A stretch of DNA of 64,000 nt from Anabaena catenula FACHB-362 (GCF_014698735.1 NZ_JACJTQ010000014.1:1-64000), one strand, 5' to 3'; counted from the stretch's first letter, positions 18,485-27,527 are shown. Translations and numbers: made by a program. Notes: a model not told the origin generated them from the sequence alone.

Positions 18485-18970
18485 ATGCAACCTAACCAAA
18501 ACAAATTTTCATGGTTTGATGTAGCAGATGATGTGAAGGAATTATTGATATTAGCAGCACAGACTTGGGAAAATACAGAATTCTCAGAAAAATATATGCA
18601 ACAAGCTTTAGCTAAAACCCAAGGAAATACAGATGTTTTAGTTGCAGCTTATAGATATTTTTACTACAAAAATAATTATCCTCTAGCACTGACAACAGCA
18701 CAGCAATTAATTGCTAAAATTAAAGAAATTGAAAAATTACCTGATAATTGGGAAGACCTAAAATCCATCTTAGTTCAGCGACACGAAGAACCACAAATCA
18801 GATTGTACTTGAATGCTTATGCTGCTTCTGGTTTGGTATTAGCTAAACTAGGAGATTTAGAGCAAGCCAAGGAAATCAGTACCAGAATTAAAGGTATTGA
18901 TGACAAAAATGATTTTGGTGCTGGCATTCTTCTGGATATTTTAACCCGTCCACCAGAAGAAGATGATTAA
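18485..18970 (+). CDS. TPR-like protein of unknown function
   Basis: A 161-residue soluble helical protein with two or three degenerate tetratricopeptide-like helical pairs (LLILAAQTWENTEFSEKYM, YFYYKNNYPLALTTAQQL, AYAASGLVLAKLGDLEQAKE) and an acidic C-terminus (PPEEDD). It probably mediates protein contacts. It is co-directional with the cupin and the ArsC-like nitrogenase-associated gene, so a nitrogen-fixation accessory role is possible but rests only on position. Confidence 0.65.
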   Translation: MQPNQNKFSWFDVADDVKELLILAAQTWENTEFSEKYMQQALAKTQGNTDVLVAAYRYFYYKNNYPLALTTAQQLIAKIKEIEKLPDNWEDLKSILVQRHEEPQIRLYLNAYAASGLVLAKLGDLEQAKEISTRIKGIDDKNDFGAGILLDILTRPPEEDD

Positions 18971-19198
18971 AATAATTCGTAATTTGTAATTGTCAAAAAC
19001 TATTACCTAGTCCCCAATCACCATGAATAATTGGTTTTCTACCCAAATCTATGATCACACACACTCAACATCTACTAACAATAATGTTATCTTACCCATG
19101 CTTCCTACATCTCCTGTGACTCCTATAACTAAGATGCCTCAAACCAATCCTCCCATAATTTTCCTACCCAAATATTCCTAATTGATAGGATAGAAATT

Positions 19199-19810
19199 AT
19201 GCAAGGTAAGGATTGGTTTGTCGCTGGAGATGGAGAGCATCAAATCTGTAAATCAGCGAGAATATGGGATTTATTGCGTGATAATTATCGCCTATATCGG
19301 TTTCTGACAGAGGTAGAAGATGTTCTCAATAATGTTGAGGATGAATCAACTCGTCTCCCTGAAATTAGAATGCTGGTCAGGCGATTAATTATAAATTCCT
19401 ATTGGGTAAATAGTCAATTTTTAGAACCTGATAGTAAAGCAGGAACATCAGTTTTACTGTTATATGATGAATTAGGATTTCCCTTAACCGTGCAAACAGT
19501 CACATTTGCACCGGGGACAATTTCCAATATTCATAATCATGGAACATGGGGAGTAGTAGCAGTCTTAAAAGGCGAGGAAAAAAATACATTTTGGCGGCGC
19601 AGTTCTCATCCAGAGTTTCCTGATCAAATTGAAAAAACCGGAGAAATCAATTTATTTCCAGGCGATATTATCAGTTTTGCTCCTGATACAATACATTGCG
19701 TGCAAGCTGTGGGAGAAGAACCAACAGTTACATTTAATATATATGGAGAAACCGATCCCAAAAAGAGATTTGAATTTGATATCATTAACCACATTGCTAA
19801 AAAATTTTAA
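19199..19810 (+). CDS. Cupin-fold protein, cysteine-dioxygenase-like
   Basis: A 203-residue cytoplasmic protein. The cupin motif 1 region reads SNIHNHGTWGVVAVLKGEE and motif 2 GDIISFAPDTIHCVQAVG. The two histidines of HNH, a glutamate in the KGEE stretch and the late histidine (IHCV) could bind a metal such as Fe(II). Cysteine dioxygenases share this layout, but the substrate is not certain. Its closeness to cysK (1 kb downstream, opposite strand) may point to sulfur metabolism. Confidence 0.8.
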   Translation: MQGKDWFVAGDGEHQICKSARIWDLLRDNYRLYRFLTEVEDVLNNVEDESTRLPEIRMLVRRLIINSYWVNSQFLEPDSKAGTSVLLLYDELGFPLTVQTVTFAPGTISNIHNHGTWGVVAVLKGEEKNTFWRRSSHPEFPDQIEKTGEINLFPGDIISFAPDTIHCVQAVGEEPTVTFNIYGETDPKKRFEFDIINHIAKKF

Positions 19811-20005
19811 ATGTAGTGGCAAAAACAGAAATAAATGATTATTGTGATAAATAGATAGCAACTAATAGTAATAGGTAAAAAATCCAGAATATTTACCTAT
19901 CAATAAAACCCACCATCTTTCTTTTATCTGCGTTTATCTGCGTTTATCTGCGGTTAATTATTTGCTGTCCAGAAATCGAATAAAAACCTTATAGGAGATA
20001 TAGCA

Positions 20006-20497
20006 ATGGCCAGAGTAATTTTCTATGAAAAACCAGGCTGTAAAGGTGGTACAAAGCAAAAAGTTTTGCTGACAGCCGCAGGTCATGAGGTAGTAACATA
20101 CAGTCTATTAACAGAACCTTGGACAGCAGAAAGATTGCGTTCATTTTTTGGAAATCGCCCTGTAGTTGAATGGTTCAACAAAGCCGCACCGAGGGTAAAA
20201 TCTGGAGAGGTTAACCCTGAGAAGATTGACGGTGACACCGCTTTAGTAATGATGCTCAGAGATCCTTTATTAATTCGTCGTCCTTTACTGGAAGTAGGGG
20301 ATAGACGTGAAGTAGGCTTTGATGTCGAGAAAATCGACGCATGGATAGGCTTAAAAGCTGCTGATAAGTCGTTGAAGGAAATTAGCGAAAGCCTAATGCA
20401 GCAAGACCTCCAAGGTTGCTCTCATGGTCATAATCACGAACACCATCACGGTGAAGGTGGTTGTAAACATCACGGAAAAGAACAACACCAGCATTAG
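20006..20497 (+). CDS. ArsC-like nitrogenase-associated protein with His-rich tail
   Basis: A 163-residue thioredoxin-fold protein: MARVIFYEKPGCKGGTKQK carries the single redox cysteine position of ArsC/Spx-like proteins, followed by the RPVVEWFN region. It resembles the nitrogenase-associated ArsC family (TIGR01616) that often lies near nif genes. The C-terminal 30 residues are unusually histidine-rich (HGHNHEHHHGEGGCKHHG), suggesting nickel, zinc or iron binding or storage. A GGAGATATAGCA ribosome-site region precedes the ATG. The exact function in nitrogenase metabolism is unknown. Confidence 0.82.
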   Translation: MARVIFYEKPGCKGGTKQKVLLTAAGHEVVTYSLLTEPWTAERLRSFFGNRPVVEWFNKAAPRVKSGEVNPEKIDGDTALVMMLRDPLLIRRPLLEVGDRREVGFDVEKIDAWIGLKAADKSLKEISESLMQQDLQGCSHGHNHEHHHGEGGCKHHGKEQHQH

Positions 20498-20514
20498 ATA
20501 TTTCAATATTCAGT

Positions 20515-20645
20515 AAATCCTGATTCTGATGATTAAAAATGTCAGAATCAGGATTTTTAGGATTAAAGGATTTACAGGATGAATCAGAATAATCCTCAAT
20601 CTTGCAAATCTTCAAATTCTGTATATCCTGATTATGTGAGCGTTT
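20515..20645. repeat. CAGGAT-rich dispersed repeat, inverted copies
   Basis: Sequence like that at 18146-18467 recurs here, with TCAGAATCAGGATTTTTAGG and GGATTTACAGGAT in one orientation flanked by TCCTGATT in the other, between the converging ArsC-like and cysK genes. It can fold into a stem. Confidence 0.7.
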
Positions 20646-20664
20646 CAATTTTAAGGTTAATTTA

Positions 20665-21606
20665 TTAACTCATCAATTCTTGAAACATTGCTGTACTCAG
20701 ATAGCGTTCACCAAAAGAAGGCTGAATCATCACAATTAATTTACCAGCATTTTCTGGACGCTTACCGACTTGAATAGCCGCACACAAAGCCGCACCAGAT
20801 GATATTCCTGATAATAAACCTTCTTCTTTTGCTAATCTGCGTCCATAAGACATTGCTTGTTCGTCACTGACGCGAATCACTTCATCAATTAATTCTTGAC
20901 GCAAAATATCGGGGACAAATCCTGCACCAATTCCTTGAATTTTATGGGAACCGGGTTCACCTCCAGAGAGGACAGGACTGTTGCTAGGTTCAACCGCAAT
21001 CACTTGAAAACTTGGCTTGCGTTCTTTAAGTATCTCTGCAATACCAGTAATCGTTCCTCCGGTTCCTACACCAGCAATTAATATATCTGCTTCCCCGTCA
21101 GTATCTGTCCAAATTTCCTCAGCCGTTGTTTCTCGGTGAACTTTCGGATTTGCTGGGTTGCGGAATTGTTGCAACATAAACGCATTGGGAGTCTGAGCCA
21201 CTATTTCCTCAGCTTTGCTAATTGCTCCCCGCATTCCTTGGGGACCAGGTGTTAACTCCAACGTTGCACCATAAGCGCGCAGCATGGCACGTCTTTCTTG
21301 GCTCATGGTTTCTGGCATGGTTAAAATCAAACTGTAGCCACGGGCAGCTGCTACCATTGCTAAAGCTATGCCGGTGTTACCAGAGGTAGGTTCGACTAAA
21401 ACGGTTTTTCCTGGGGTAATTAAACCCTCTGCTTCGGCTGAAAGTACCATACTCAACCCAATTCGGTCTTTGACGGAAGCCGCTGGGTTCATGCTTTCTA
21501 ATTTAACAACTATTCTGGCAACTACTCCTTCTGCTTGGGGAATTTTGTTCAGCTGAACTAAGGGTGTTGTGCCAATAAGTTCTGTTACGTCTTGAGCAAT
21601 TCGCAT
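20665..21606 (-). CDS. cysK: Cysteine synthase A
   Basis: A 313-residue PLP enzyme that makes cysteine from O-acetylserine and sulfide. The PLP lysine is K46 in NPAASVKDR. The substrate loop [10 protein letters not shown], the phosphate-binding glycine loop [13 protein letters not shown] and the C-terminal SSGAALCAA are all intact. Length is normal for CysK. The start [19 protein letters not shown] matches the family. It is monocistronic and converges on the ArsC-like gene. Confidence 0.95.
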   Translation of the reverse strand: MRIAQDVTELIGTTPLVQLNKIPQAEGVVARIVVKLESMNPAASVKDRIGLSMVLSAEAEGLITPGKTVLVEPTSGNTGIALAMVAAARGYSLILTMPETMSQERRAMLRAYGATLELTPGPQGMRGAISKAEEIVAQTPNAFMLQQFRNPANPKVHRETTAEEIWTDTDGEADILIAGVGTGGTITGIAEILKERKPSFQVIAVEPSNSPVLSGGEPGSHKIQGIGAGFVPDILRQELIDEVIRVSDEQAMSYGRRLAKEEGLLSGISSGAALCAAIQVGKRPENAGKLIVMIQPSFGERYLSTAMFQELMS

Positions 21607-22665
21607 TTATTAACTCCTAAAATTCTAAATATTACTTCTAAGTCCTTACTCATAATAATAGGTTTTTACTTATTTAATTTGTAGTTAAGTAACATTTACT
21701 GGGAGCAGATATCACGGCTGCTTAAAATAGTGATGATGCCTTGGTGTTGAGTCAAAATATTCATGGCACACAACCCAAAAAAGACTAGGATTTGCTACCA
21801 AGATAGTATCAATTTTACTGGGTGAAGATGCAAAACCCAAAATAATCAGCATCTAAATAATGTGCTTGTATGTTGAAAAAATAATCGGTTTTACAAAATT
21901 TAATTGTTTTTTTGAGCTATTTAGTTTATTTTAAATTCAGTTCCACTTTGTCATGATATATTGTTATTTGAGTACAAGTTTTTACTGCTAATAATCACCT
22001 TCAAATATCCTCAAACATTAGCCTATAATGGGTTGAAGTTGAGTACAAACTTCCCCGAACCCCAGCAGATAAATGCTAGTACCCCCTATCAAAAACACTA
22101 GCACCTCTACCCCAAATAAATTTTATAAGTCTGAGTAGATAAGTCTTTTAGGCTTTGAGTACTATTGTAATGAGTTTAATAATCTTAATCCCGGTGGGGT
22201 AAACTGTGTTCTGGAGAGGTGACTGCTATAAACATGAATAGGATTTACGCAGAGATTCCCCTCTACCCCCCGAAATTCCTAGACGAAAGTCTGGAGAACT
22301 AGGGGGGACTTCTTACCCCTAAGTCGGTTCTAATCTCTCTTCAAAAGCAGTTAAATCCTGTCAGTATTAGTGAATACAAAAGGGAGTATATTTGGGATTT
22401 TTAATTTTGAATTGCTTAGTAATACTTTATGAGTAGATTGCACATCTAGTTGTAACTCATAAACCTGCCAATTTTAGATGCAAAAAATTAGAAGATTTGA
22501 GATTTGAGATTTGAGATTTTAAATTATTGGGTGTCATCTACTAGGTGTATATTGAGAATCTAAAATTTGATGGCTGTTTGAGAATTGACAATAATAAGGT
22601 GCAGTAATAAACCATAAAATACATTTTCTTACTGGGTTAATGCTACCTAGCAAGGGAGAGCGAAG
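21607..22665. other. Intergenic region of about 1 kb; no convincing gene
   Basis: AT-rich sequence between the divergent cysK and the 142-residue membrane protein gene. It contains GC-richer patches around 22040-22120 and 22250-22320 that look like intergenic repeats or a possible untranslated RNA, and a heptamer repeat at 22492-22519. No tRNA or protein gene could be supported. Confidence 0.5.
22492..22519. repeat. Tandem heptamer repeat (GATTTGA)
   Basis: Three to four head-to-tail copies of GATTTGA. STRR type. Confidence 0.85.
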
Positions 22666-23094
22666 ATGAAATTAAAAATTTTAAATATTTTGACAGTTTG
22701 CTTAGTTACTTTAGCTGTGCTTTCTCCAGGGCTATTAGTATTTAATTTAATTTGGGGACGACATATAGAGTTAGTTAAGACACAGAATTTATCCTGTCAA
22801 GTCACCAATATTAATAAAGGTTCTGATTCTTTATCTCTCCAACCAGAGAGCATAAATACTCCTCAATCTCCAGCTAACAGAAAATTATCTAAATATAATT
22901 TTTTTGGACAACTGCAAATTCTAGTAGAACAATACAGAATCGCTACAATTTTGCAATGGTTGGTCTTGGGTACACCTATTTGTATTGGCTTCGGTATTCT
23001 TGTTTATGACAGGTATCTTGTATATCGCACTGCTGTTTTTAAAGCACAAGTCGAAATGCTAGAAAGGCTTTGGCAACAAAGTATCGAGCAATAA
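22666..23094 (+). CDS. Small membrane protein, unknown function
   Basis: A 142-residue protein with a hydrophobic N-terminal segment (about 8-28), a polar loop of about 65 residues and a second transmembrane helix (about 93-112), ending in a charged helix. GGGAGAG lies just before the ATG. It starts a possible operon with the two small soluble genes that follow at 36- and 2-base spacings. I do not recognise the family. Confidence 0.65.
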   Translation: MKLKILNILTVCLVTLAVLSPGLLVFNLIWGRHIELVKTQNLSCQVTNINKGSDSLSLQPESINTPQSPANRKLSKYNFFGQLQILVEQYRIATILQWLVLGTPICIGFGILVYDRYLVYRTAVFKAQVEMLERLWQQSIEQ

Positions 23095-23130
23095 GTTTCA
23101 GTTTTCTTATTCACCCTAAACTAATTAACC

Positions 23131-23394
23131 ATGACAGACGAACGCCAAACACAATATTTTAATTTGATTGATGAATTGCTCCAATGTCCTAATGGTCAAG
23201 AACCAGAAATTTTAGAATCTCAGCCCGAATTGGTTGATTCTGGTTTAGTACATTCAATGTTACAAGTAGCTACTATGTTTGCTCATGAAGGCAATCAAGA
23301 TGGCGCTCAGTTTTTATTTTTTATAGCGAAGGAGTTAGCTAAACAATTGGGTTTATATCCTGAAGTTTCTAATGAGGTTGCACATCAGGAGTAA
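23131..23394 (+). CDS. Stand-alone domain resembling the N-terminus of cyanobacterial TPR-CHAT proteins
   Basis: An 87-residue acidic helical protein starting MTDERQTQYFNLIDELLQCP, with NGQEPEIL and GNQDGAQFLFFIAKELAKQ. I recall very similar sequence as an N-terminal module of many cyanobacterial TPR-CHAT proteins; here it stands alone. It may bind other TPR or CHAT proteins. It is followed after 2 bases by the 103-residue gene, whose ribosome site (CAGGAG) lies inside its 3' end, so the two are probably coupled. Confidence 0.6.
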   Translation: MTDERQTQYFNLIDELLQCPNGQEPEILESQPELVDSGLVHSMLQVATMFAHEGNQDGAQFLFFIAKELAKQLGLYPEVSNEVAHQE

Positions 23395-23396
23395 TA

Positions 23397-23708
23397 ATGC
23401 TATTGACTTCAACTGATGCTGGAAAAATAGCTCTAGAATTCCTTTTGGCAGACTGGAATATTTCTGAAGATTACAGAGATTGGTTTACTATCTTTAACTC
23501 GCGGTTAATGGGTGAGTTTTGGTACATTGTAGAATTGGGTGTTGAGGGTTTTCCTGATAAGTGGTTTATTCAAGTTTACGATACAGGAGCCTGTGACCCA
23601 AATTATACATTTAATTCTCCTATCTCTGGTTCTGAGGGATATGTGGATCTAAAGAATGTACCAGATATTATAGCTGATGTTTTAGTGGCTGAACGCAATT
23701 CCCGTTAA
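23397..23708 (+). CDS. Unknown protein translationally coupled to the preceding gene
   Basis: A 103-residue soluble acidic protein with many aromatic residues (YRDWFTIF, EFWYIVELG, DKWFIQVYD) and mixed alpha/beta character. I do not recognise the family. It starts 2 bases after the stop of the 87-residue gene. It is followed by a terminator-like hairpin with an 11-T tract at 23966-24004. Confidence 0.6.
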   Translation: MLLTSTDAGKIALEFLLADWNISEDYRDWFTIFNSRLMGEFWYIVELGVEGFPDKWFIQVYDTGACDPNYTFNSPISGSEGYVDLKNVPDIIADVLVAERNSR

Positions 23709-23965
23709 TTCAGAAGTGCTGTACTAATCAACCGGAGATGGGGAGCGGTTTTATATCATGTCCGGTTGAATACTTATCATTTAGACTGACGCGGAGACAG
23801 AGAGACGCTCTGACGCGGAGAATTTTTTTGATAAGTGATTAGGTGGACATGATATTACTGTCTTTTGCCCAACAATAAACAGCTGATAAAAGACTCTTCT
23901 TCCGTGTCTCTTACTCAATTGTGCCAGTTAATAAATTTTGAATTCATTATATATGGTCATTATTT

Positions 23966-24004
23966 AGAGGTGATACTTAATTAGAGTACACCTCTTTTTT
24001 TTTT
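23966..24004 (+). terminator. Rho-independent terminator candidate
   Basis: AGAGGTG-TACT pairs with AGTA-CACCTCT, with one bulged A, and is followed by about 11 Ts. It would end transcription from the 22666-23708 gene set. Confidence 0.8.
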
Positions 24005-24015
24005 AAGATGTATTT

Positions 24016-24113
24016 AACGAATTACGAATTACGAATTACGAATTACGAATTACGAATTACGAATTACGAATTACGAATTACGAATTACGAATTACGAATT
24101 ACGAATTACGAAT
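24016..24113. repeat. Tandem heptamer array (ATTACGA, about 13 copies)
   Basis: An uninterrupted array of ATTACGA heptamers. The same unit forms a second array at about 61075-61183. STRR type; it has no spacers and is not a CRISPR. Confidence 0.95.
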
Positions 24114-24176
24114 TATTTTAATAATATATTTAACTTTTATTGGCATTTTGTCAGGTTTGGATGACAAATTTATGTT

Positions 24177-24554
24177 ATGCTAATTACAGTGATGGACGCT
24201 ACAGAAATAGTCAGTCAAATGATTGCTGAAGATATCCTAGCTAAAGAATTCACAAGAGTCGTTAACCACTATTACCCGAACACTGGGGAACTACTGGAAG
24301 GGTGTCATGTGAAAGTCATCACCTGCTTCTGGGGACGACCTGCTAAACGCTTTCAATATGTAGGGATTTATTGTTCTGAAGATATTTTGCCCTATGTGCA
24401 AGCGCAAAAAGAAATACTGAGGGAAGTAGCAGACAATATGGGACTCATTCAAGTGGTTTGTATGAATGCCAAGCGATTGCTGCACGACCCGATGTCTAAA
24501 CTTAAGCAATCCGAACCGCGCTTATGGTTAGAGTTGCATTTAGTGGCAGCTTAG
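24177..24554 (+). CDS. Conserved-looking protein of unknown function
   Basis: A 125-residue soluble protein; a second ATG at 24192 (MDATEIVSQ) is an alternative start. It has mixed alpha/beta composition with cysteines in GCHVKVITCFWG, YCSED and QVVCMNAKR. I do not recognise a family. It is co-directional with the luciferase-like monooxygenase gene that begins 126 bases later. Confidence 0.6.
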   Translation: MLITVMDATEIVSQMIAEDILAKEFTRVVNHYYPNTGELLEGCHVKVITCFWGRPAKRFQYVGIYCSEDILPYVQAQKEILREVADNMGLIQVVCMNAKRLLHDPMSKLKQSEPRLWLELHLVAA

Positions 24555-24680
24555 TGGAAGGAGGTAGAAGTTAAAAGGCAGAAAGTAGAAGGCAATAATG
24601 TTGATGTAATTTACGTTTTTGTCTGATGCTAACTGTTTAATTATTTCTGCTGTGCTGTACTAAAATTTTGTTTGCCAAAA

Positions 24681-25682
24681 ATGAAAACAGGACTTTTCTG
24701 CAATTACGAAAATCATCATCACGATGTCCGTCGCGCCATCTTTGAACAGGTTTTACTGGTGAAACAGGCGGAAAACTTAGGTTTTGAAGAAGCCTGGGTG
24801 AGTGAACATCATTTTAATGAATCCAATCTCAGCCCGTCACTTTTGCTGTTAATGGCACATTTGGCGGGTGTTACGTCAACTATTCGTTTAGGGACTGGGG
24901 CGGTATTATTGCCGTTTTACAACCCAATTCGGGTAGCTGAGGATATTGCTACTTTGGATAATCTTTGTAGTGGTAGATTGGCTTTTGGGGTAGCTAAAGG
25001 GGGACCCTTTCCTCAACAAAATCAGCATTTTGGCGTATCGATGTCTGAATCCCGCGCCATGATGCTAGAAGCGGTAGCACTTATTCAAAAGCTATTATAT
25101 GAAACTGACGTATCATTTAATGGGCAATTCTATCAGTGCGATCGCTTGACAGTTTATCCCCAACCACTACAAAAACCTATCCCCGTCTATATTGCCAGTG
25201 GTGATGATGATGCTATTAAATTTGCTGCTGAAAATTCCTTTGGCTTAATGGGGGGTCCGCCCTTTTCCCTGACAAGATTGAAGAATACAGTCAGCAAATA
25301 TCGGCAATTAAATTCTAGTGGTGCGGATAAATTTCTGTTAGCACGGTTCTTTTTTGTGGCTAAAACCTCTGATGAAGCTGTAAGTGAAGCCTTACCTTTC
25401 ATCCGCCAATTTAGCCAGAAAATGATCGCTAACACCACTCAAGTAATGCAGAATAGTCCCCAGCCTCAGAAACCATTTGATCGAACAAATATCTGTTTTG
25501 ATGAAGACTATTTGCTTGAAAATTCGATTATTGGTGATGTAGAAACCTGCCGCGACAAAATCAAGAAATTTCAGGACGAATTAGATCTCGGCACACTAGC
25601 GCTCAAACCCTCATCTTCTTCTTTGCAAAAAAATCGAGAGAGTTTGCAGCGCTACAATCAAGAGGTGCGAAATTATGTCTAA
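24681..25682 (+). CDS. LLM-class flavin-dependent oxidoreductase
   Basis: A protein of about 333 residues with the bacterial luciferase-like TIM-barrel pattern: MKTGLFCNYENHHHDVRRA, EEAWVSEHHFNESNLSPSLL, RLGTGAVLLPFYNPIRVAED, SGRLAFGVAKGG and PIPVYIASG. It probably uses FMNH2 and oxygen on an unknown substrate. I prefer the ATG at 24681 over a TTG nine bases upstream. It overlaps the following gene by 8 bases, so the two are likely co-translated. Confidence 0.85.
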   Translation: MKTGLFCNYENHHHDVRRAIFEQVLLVKQAENLGFEEAWVSEHHFNESNLSPSLLLLMAHLAGVTSTIRLGTGAVLLPFYNPIRVAEDIATLDNLCSGRLAFGVAKGGPFPQQNQHFGVSMSESRAMMLEAVALIQKLLYETDVSFNGQFYQCDRLTVYPQPLQKPIPVYIASGDDDAIKFAAENSFGLMGGPPFSLTRLKNTVSKYRQLNSSGADKFLLARFFFVAKTSDEAVSEALPFIRQFSQKMIANTTQVMQNSPQPQKPFDRTNICFDEDYLLENSIIGDVETCRDKIKKFQDELDLGTLALKPSSSSLQKNRESLQRYNQEVRNYV

Positions 25683-26046
25683 ACTCCCCTTGCTTCCTCC
25701 TGATGACTTACCTCCTGTGGAGGTGACAAAACAGGACGGAATGCTACATATGGAATTAGAACAGTCTATTGGGAGATGCTTTTATCATTCGTGCGATCGC
25801 ATTACCCAAGTTCTGTTATCTAATTGTCAGTGGTATATGACAACTCATCTTACCACTCTGATGCTGATTGTAGACTGTCCAGATATAGTATCTTACTGGC
25901 ATATAGTCAGTAATATTCCTCAATTGGGTAATCGGCTGGAACGATTTACCACAGACGCGAAAATCCGAGTTTATCCGCCATTTGGCAAAGGAATGCCCTT
26001 TGAAATTGGCATCAATGAAATCTCGGCTTATCGAGACTGGTTGTAA
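25675..26046 (+). CDS. Unknown protein coupled to the LLM oxidoreductase
   Basis: A 123-residue soluble protein, starting inside the last codons of the monooxygenase gene (8-base overlap). It has a proline-rich start (LPLLPPDDLPPVEV), several cysteines and histidines (GRCFYHSCDRI), and PPFGKGMPFEIGIN near the end. I do not recognise it. Tight coupling suggests it works with the flavoenzyme, perhaps as a partner subunit or in the same pathway. Confidence 0.65.
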   Translation: MSKLPLLPPDDLPPVEVTKQDGMLHMELEQSIGRCFYHSCDRITQVLLSNCQWYMTTHLTTLMLIVDCPDIVSYWHIVSNIPQLGNRLERFTTDAKIRVYPPFGKGMPFEIGINEISAYRDWL

Positions 26047-26163
26047 GTTATAAATTAGATTTCCATGACCAGATCCTTGACTTCTCAAACAAGTCGAGGA
26101 TCTATCTAGAGGAATCATTAATGATAGCTGAAAAATTTTAAGTCTCGTAGGTAGGGTTATGCC

Positions 26164-26246
26164 TTATACCGTTTCACTTTCAGGTTGATACAAATGGACA
26201 GACGCGGAGATTCATTTGTATCTTTAATTAAGTGATTTGATATTAC
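26164..26246 (+). repeat. 80-bp dispersed element, copy 1
   Basis: It runs from CCGTTTCACTTT through GGTTGATACAAATGGACA, GACGCGGAGATTCATTTGTA and CTTTAATTAAGTGA to TTGATATTAC. An inverted, slightly longer copy lies at 29331-29416, and the right part recurs at 40033-40082. Confidence 0.8.
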
Positions 26247-26319
26247 AAATCATTGCGGCGGTGGGCATTGCCCACTCTACGTATATTTCAAAAACCAAAT
26301 ATTATTCCTATAGTTATAG

Positions 26320-26355
26320 CAGGAGGCAGGAGGCAGAGGGCAGGAGGCAGGAGGG
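26320..26355. repeat. GCAGGAG tandem repeat
   Basis: Imperfect head-to-tail copies of GCAGGAG upstream of the methyltransferase gene. STRR type. Confidence 0.8.
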
Positions 26356-26449
26356 AAAGCCTTATTATATCTAAGTTTCAAGGATTAATAATGTCCTAAT
26401 TATCCTGGCTACAGCTATATAATCAAATAAATATCAGAATATACAAGCC

Positions 26450-27061
26450 ATGAACAGTAACACTATAAATAACAAAAAACAACTTTTTGACCGTTGGTCA
26501 TCCAGTTACGATTGGACTTTTCCCTCTTTTATTTATCAAGCTATTCATAAAAGATTGCTTTCTAAAGTTGAATTATCACCAAATGCCAATGTCCTTGATT
26601 TAGGTTGTGGAACTGGAAGATTATTAGATAGATTAGCGAGTCAGTTTCCGGAAATCCGGGGAACAGGATTAGATTTATCTCCCCAGATGTTGCGGGTAGC
26701 TAGACAAAACAATCGTCACCGTCCCCGATTAATTTATGTTGAAGGGAATGCCGAATCACTGCCCTTTGCAGAAGGTCAATTTGATGCGGTATTTAACACT
26801 ATCAGTTTCTTACATTATCCTCAACCAGAACAAGTTTTTAGTGAAGTAGCACGAGTACTTTCTCCCGGTGGACGTTTTTATTTAGTTGATATAACTGCCA
26901 GTAATCCAGCATTTCAACTCATGGCAAAATCTCCGGCAGGAATCAAATTTTATAGTGGAGAACAGCGTGAACAACTAGGTTCTGATGTCGGACTTTCATG
27001 CTTAGGTCACTACTATTTATTAGGTTTTGTGTTGTTGACAATTTTCACAAAACCTGCTTAA
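26450..27061 (+). CDS. Class I SAM-dependent methyltransferase
   Basis: A 203-residue protein with motif I VLDLGCGTGRLLDRL (about residue 45), acidic motif II GTGLDLSPQML, motif III-like NAESLPFAEGQFDAVF and the post-motif LSPGGRFYLVDI. This is the UbiE/Methyltransf_11 pattern. The substrate cannot be told. The C-terminal end (LLGFVLLTIFTKPA) is hydrophobic. It is a single gene between repeat-rich spacers. Confidence 0.85.
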   Translation: MNSNTINNKKQLFDRWSSSYDWTFPSFIYQAIHKRLLSKVELSPNANVLDLGCGTGRLLDRLASQFPEIRGTGLDLSPQMLRVARQNNRHRPRLIYVEGNAESLPFAEGQFDAVFNTISFLHYPQPEQVFSEVARVLSPGGRFYLVDITASNPAFQLMAKSPAGIKFYSGEQREQLGSDVGLSCLGHYYLLGFVLLTIFTKPA

Positions 27062-27527
27062 CAATTAGAATAATTCCTGATTCTTAAGTTGGGTTTTGCT
27101 ACGCTCAAACCAACCTACAGAAAAATGGCGAAGGTATTGAGTGCTAAAAGCTTTTTAGTGTCTCTTAGGCTGCGCTATCAGTTAATGTTCTAACCATCTT
27201 GGCGGTTGCTAGAGTATAAAAAGATATACTATAAATGTATAGGACTAATATTTGATTTTTGTATCCCTTACGGGAGGTGGAGCCATCAAGATACGTAGGG
27301 TGCGTAAAGCCCTTGCGGGACAGGCTACGCTTAGAGCGATAGCGTAACGCACCATTAATCAAGTTTAAGGTGCGTTACGTCTTTGCCTAACGCACCCTAA
27401 AAATACTTAGATTTTTTCAAAATTCAAATACTATTTCTATATAATATCTATCGGTAAGTGAAATCACTATATCGGTTATTCAGTCTGCATTCTAGCTATT
27501 AGATTTAAGAGATCAGATTTAATTATC
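27062..27527. other. Intergenic region with MITE-like repeat
   Basis: No gene is seen. It contains the element at 27297-27398, and the promoter for the TpsB gene must lie in its right part. Confidence 0.6.
27297..27398. repeat. MITE-like palindromic element
   Basis: AGGGTGCGT at the left end and ACGCACCCT at the right end are inverted terminal repeats. Inside, GTAACGCACC (27344-27353) pairs with GGTGCGTTAC (27369-27378). The size and nested palindromes fit a non-autonomous element; no transposase is present. Confidence 0.8.

Larger units (their letters stand above)
23709..24176. other. Intergenic region with repeats and terminator
   Basis: No gene is seen. It holds GACGCGGAGA-type dispersed repeat sequence around 23785-23825, a strong terminator-like hairpin, and a long ATTACGA array. 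Confidence 0.65.
26047..26449. other. Intergenic region made largely of repeats
   Basis: No gene is seen. It holds copy 1 of an 80-bp dispersed element (26164-26246), a GTGGGC-ATT-GCCCAC hairpin at 26261-26275 and a GCAGGAG-type tandem repeat at about 26320-26355. Confidence 0.7.

Noticed and set aside
24016-24113. Regular repeat array that could suggest CRISPR
   Set aside because: The units are 7 bp head-to-tail with no spacers. It is an STRR array, as are those at 60780-60862 and 61075-61183.
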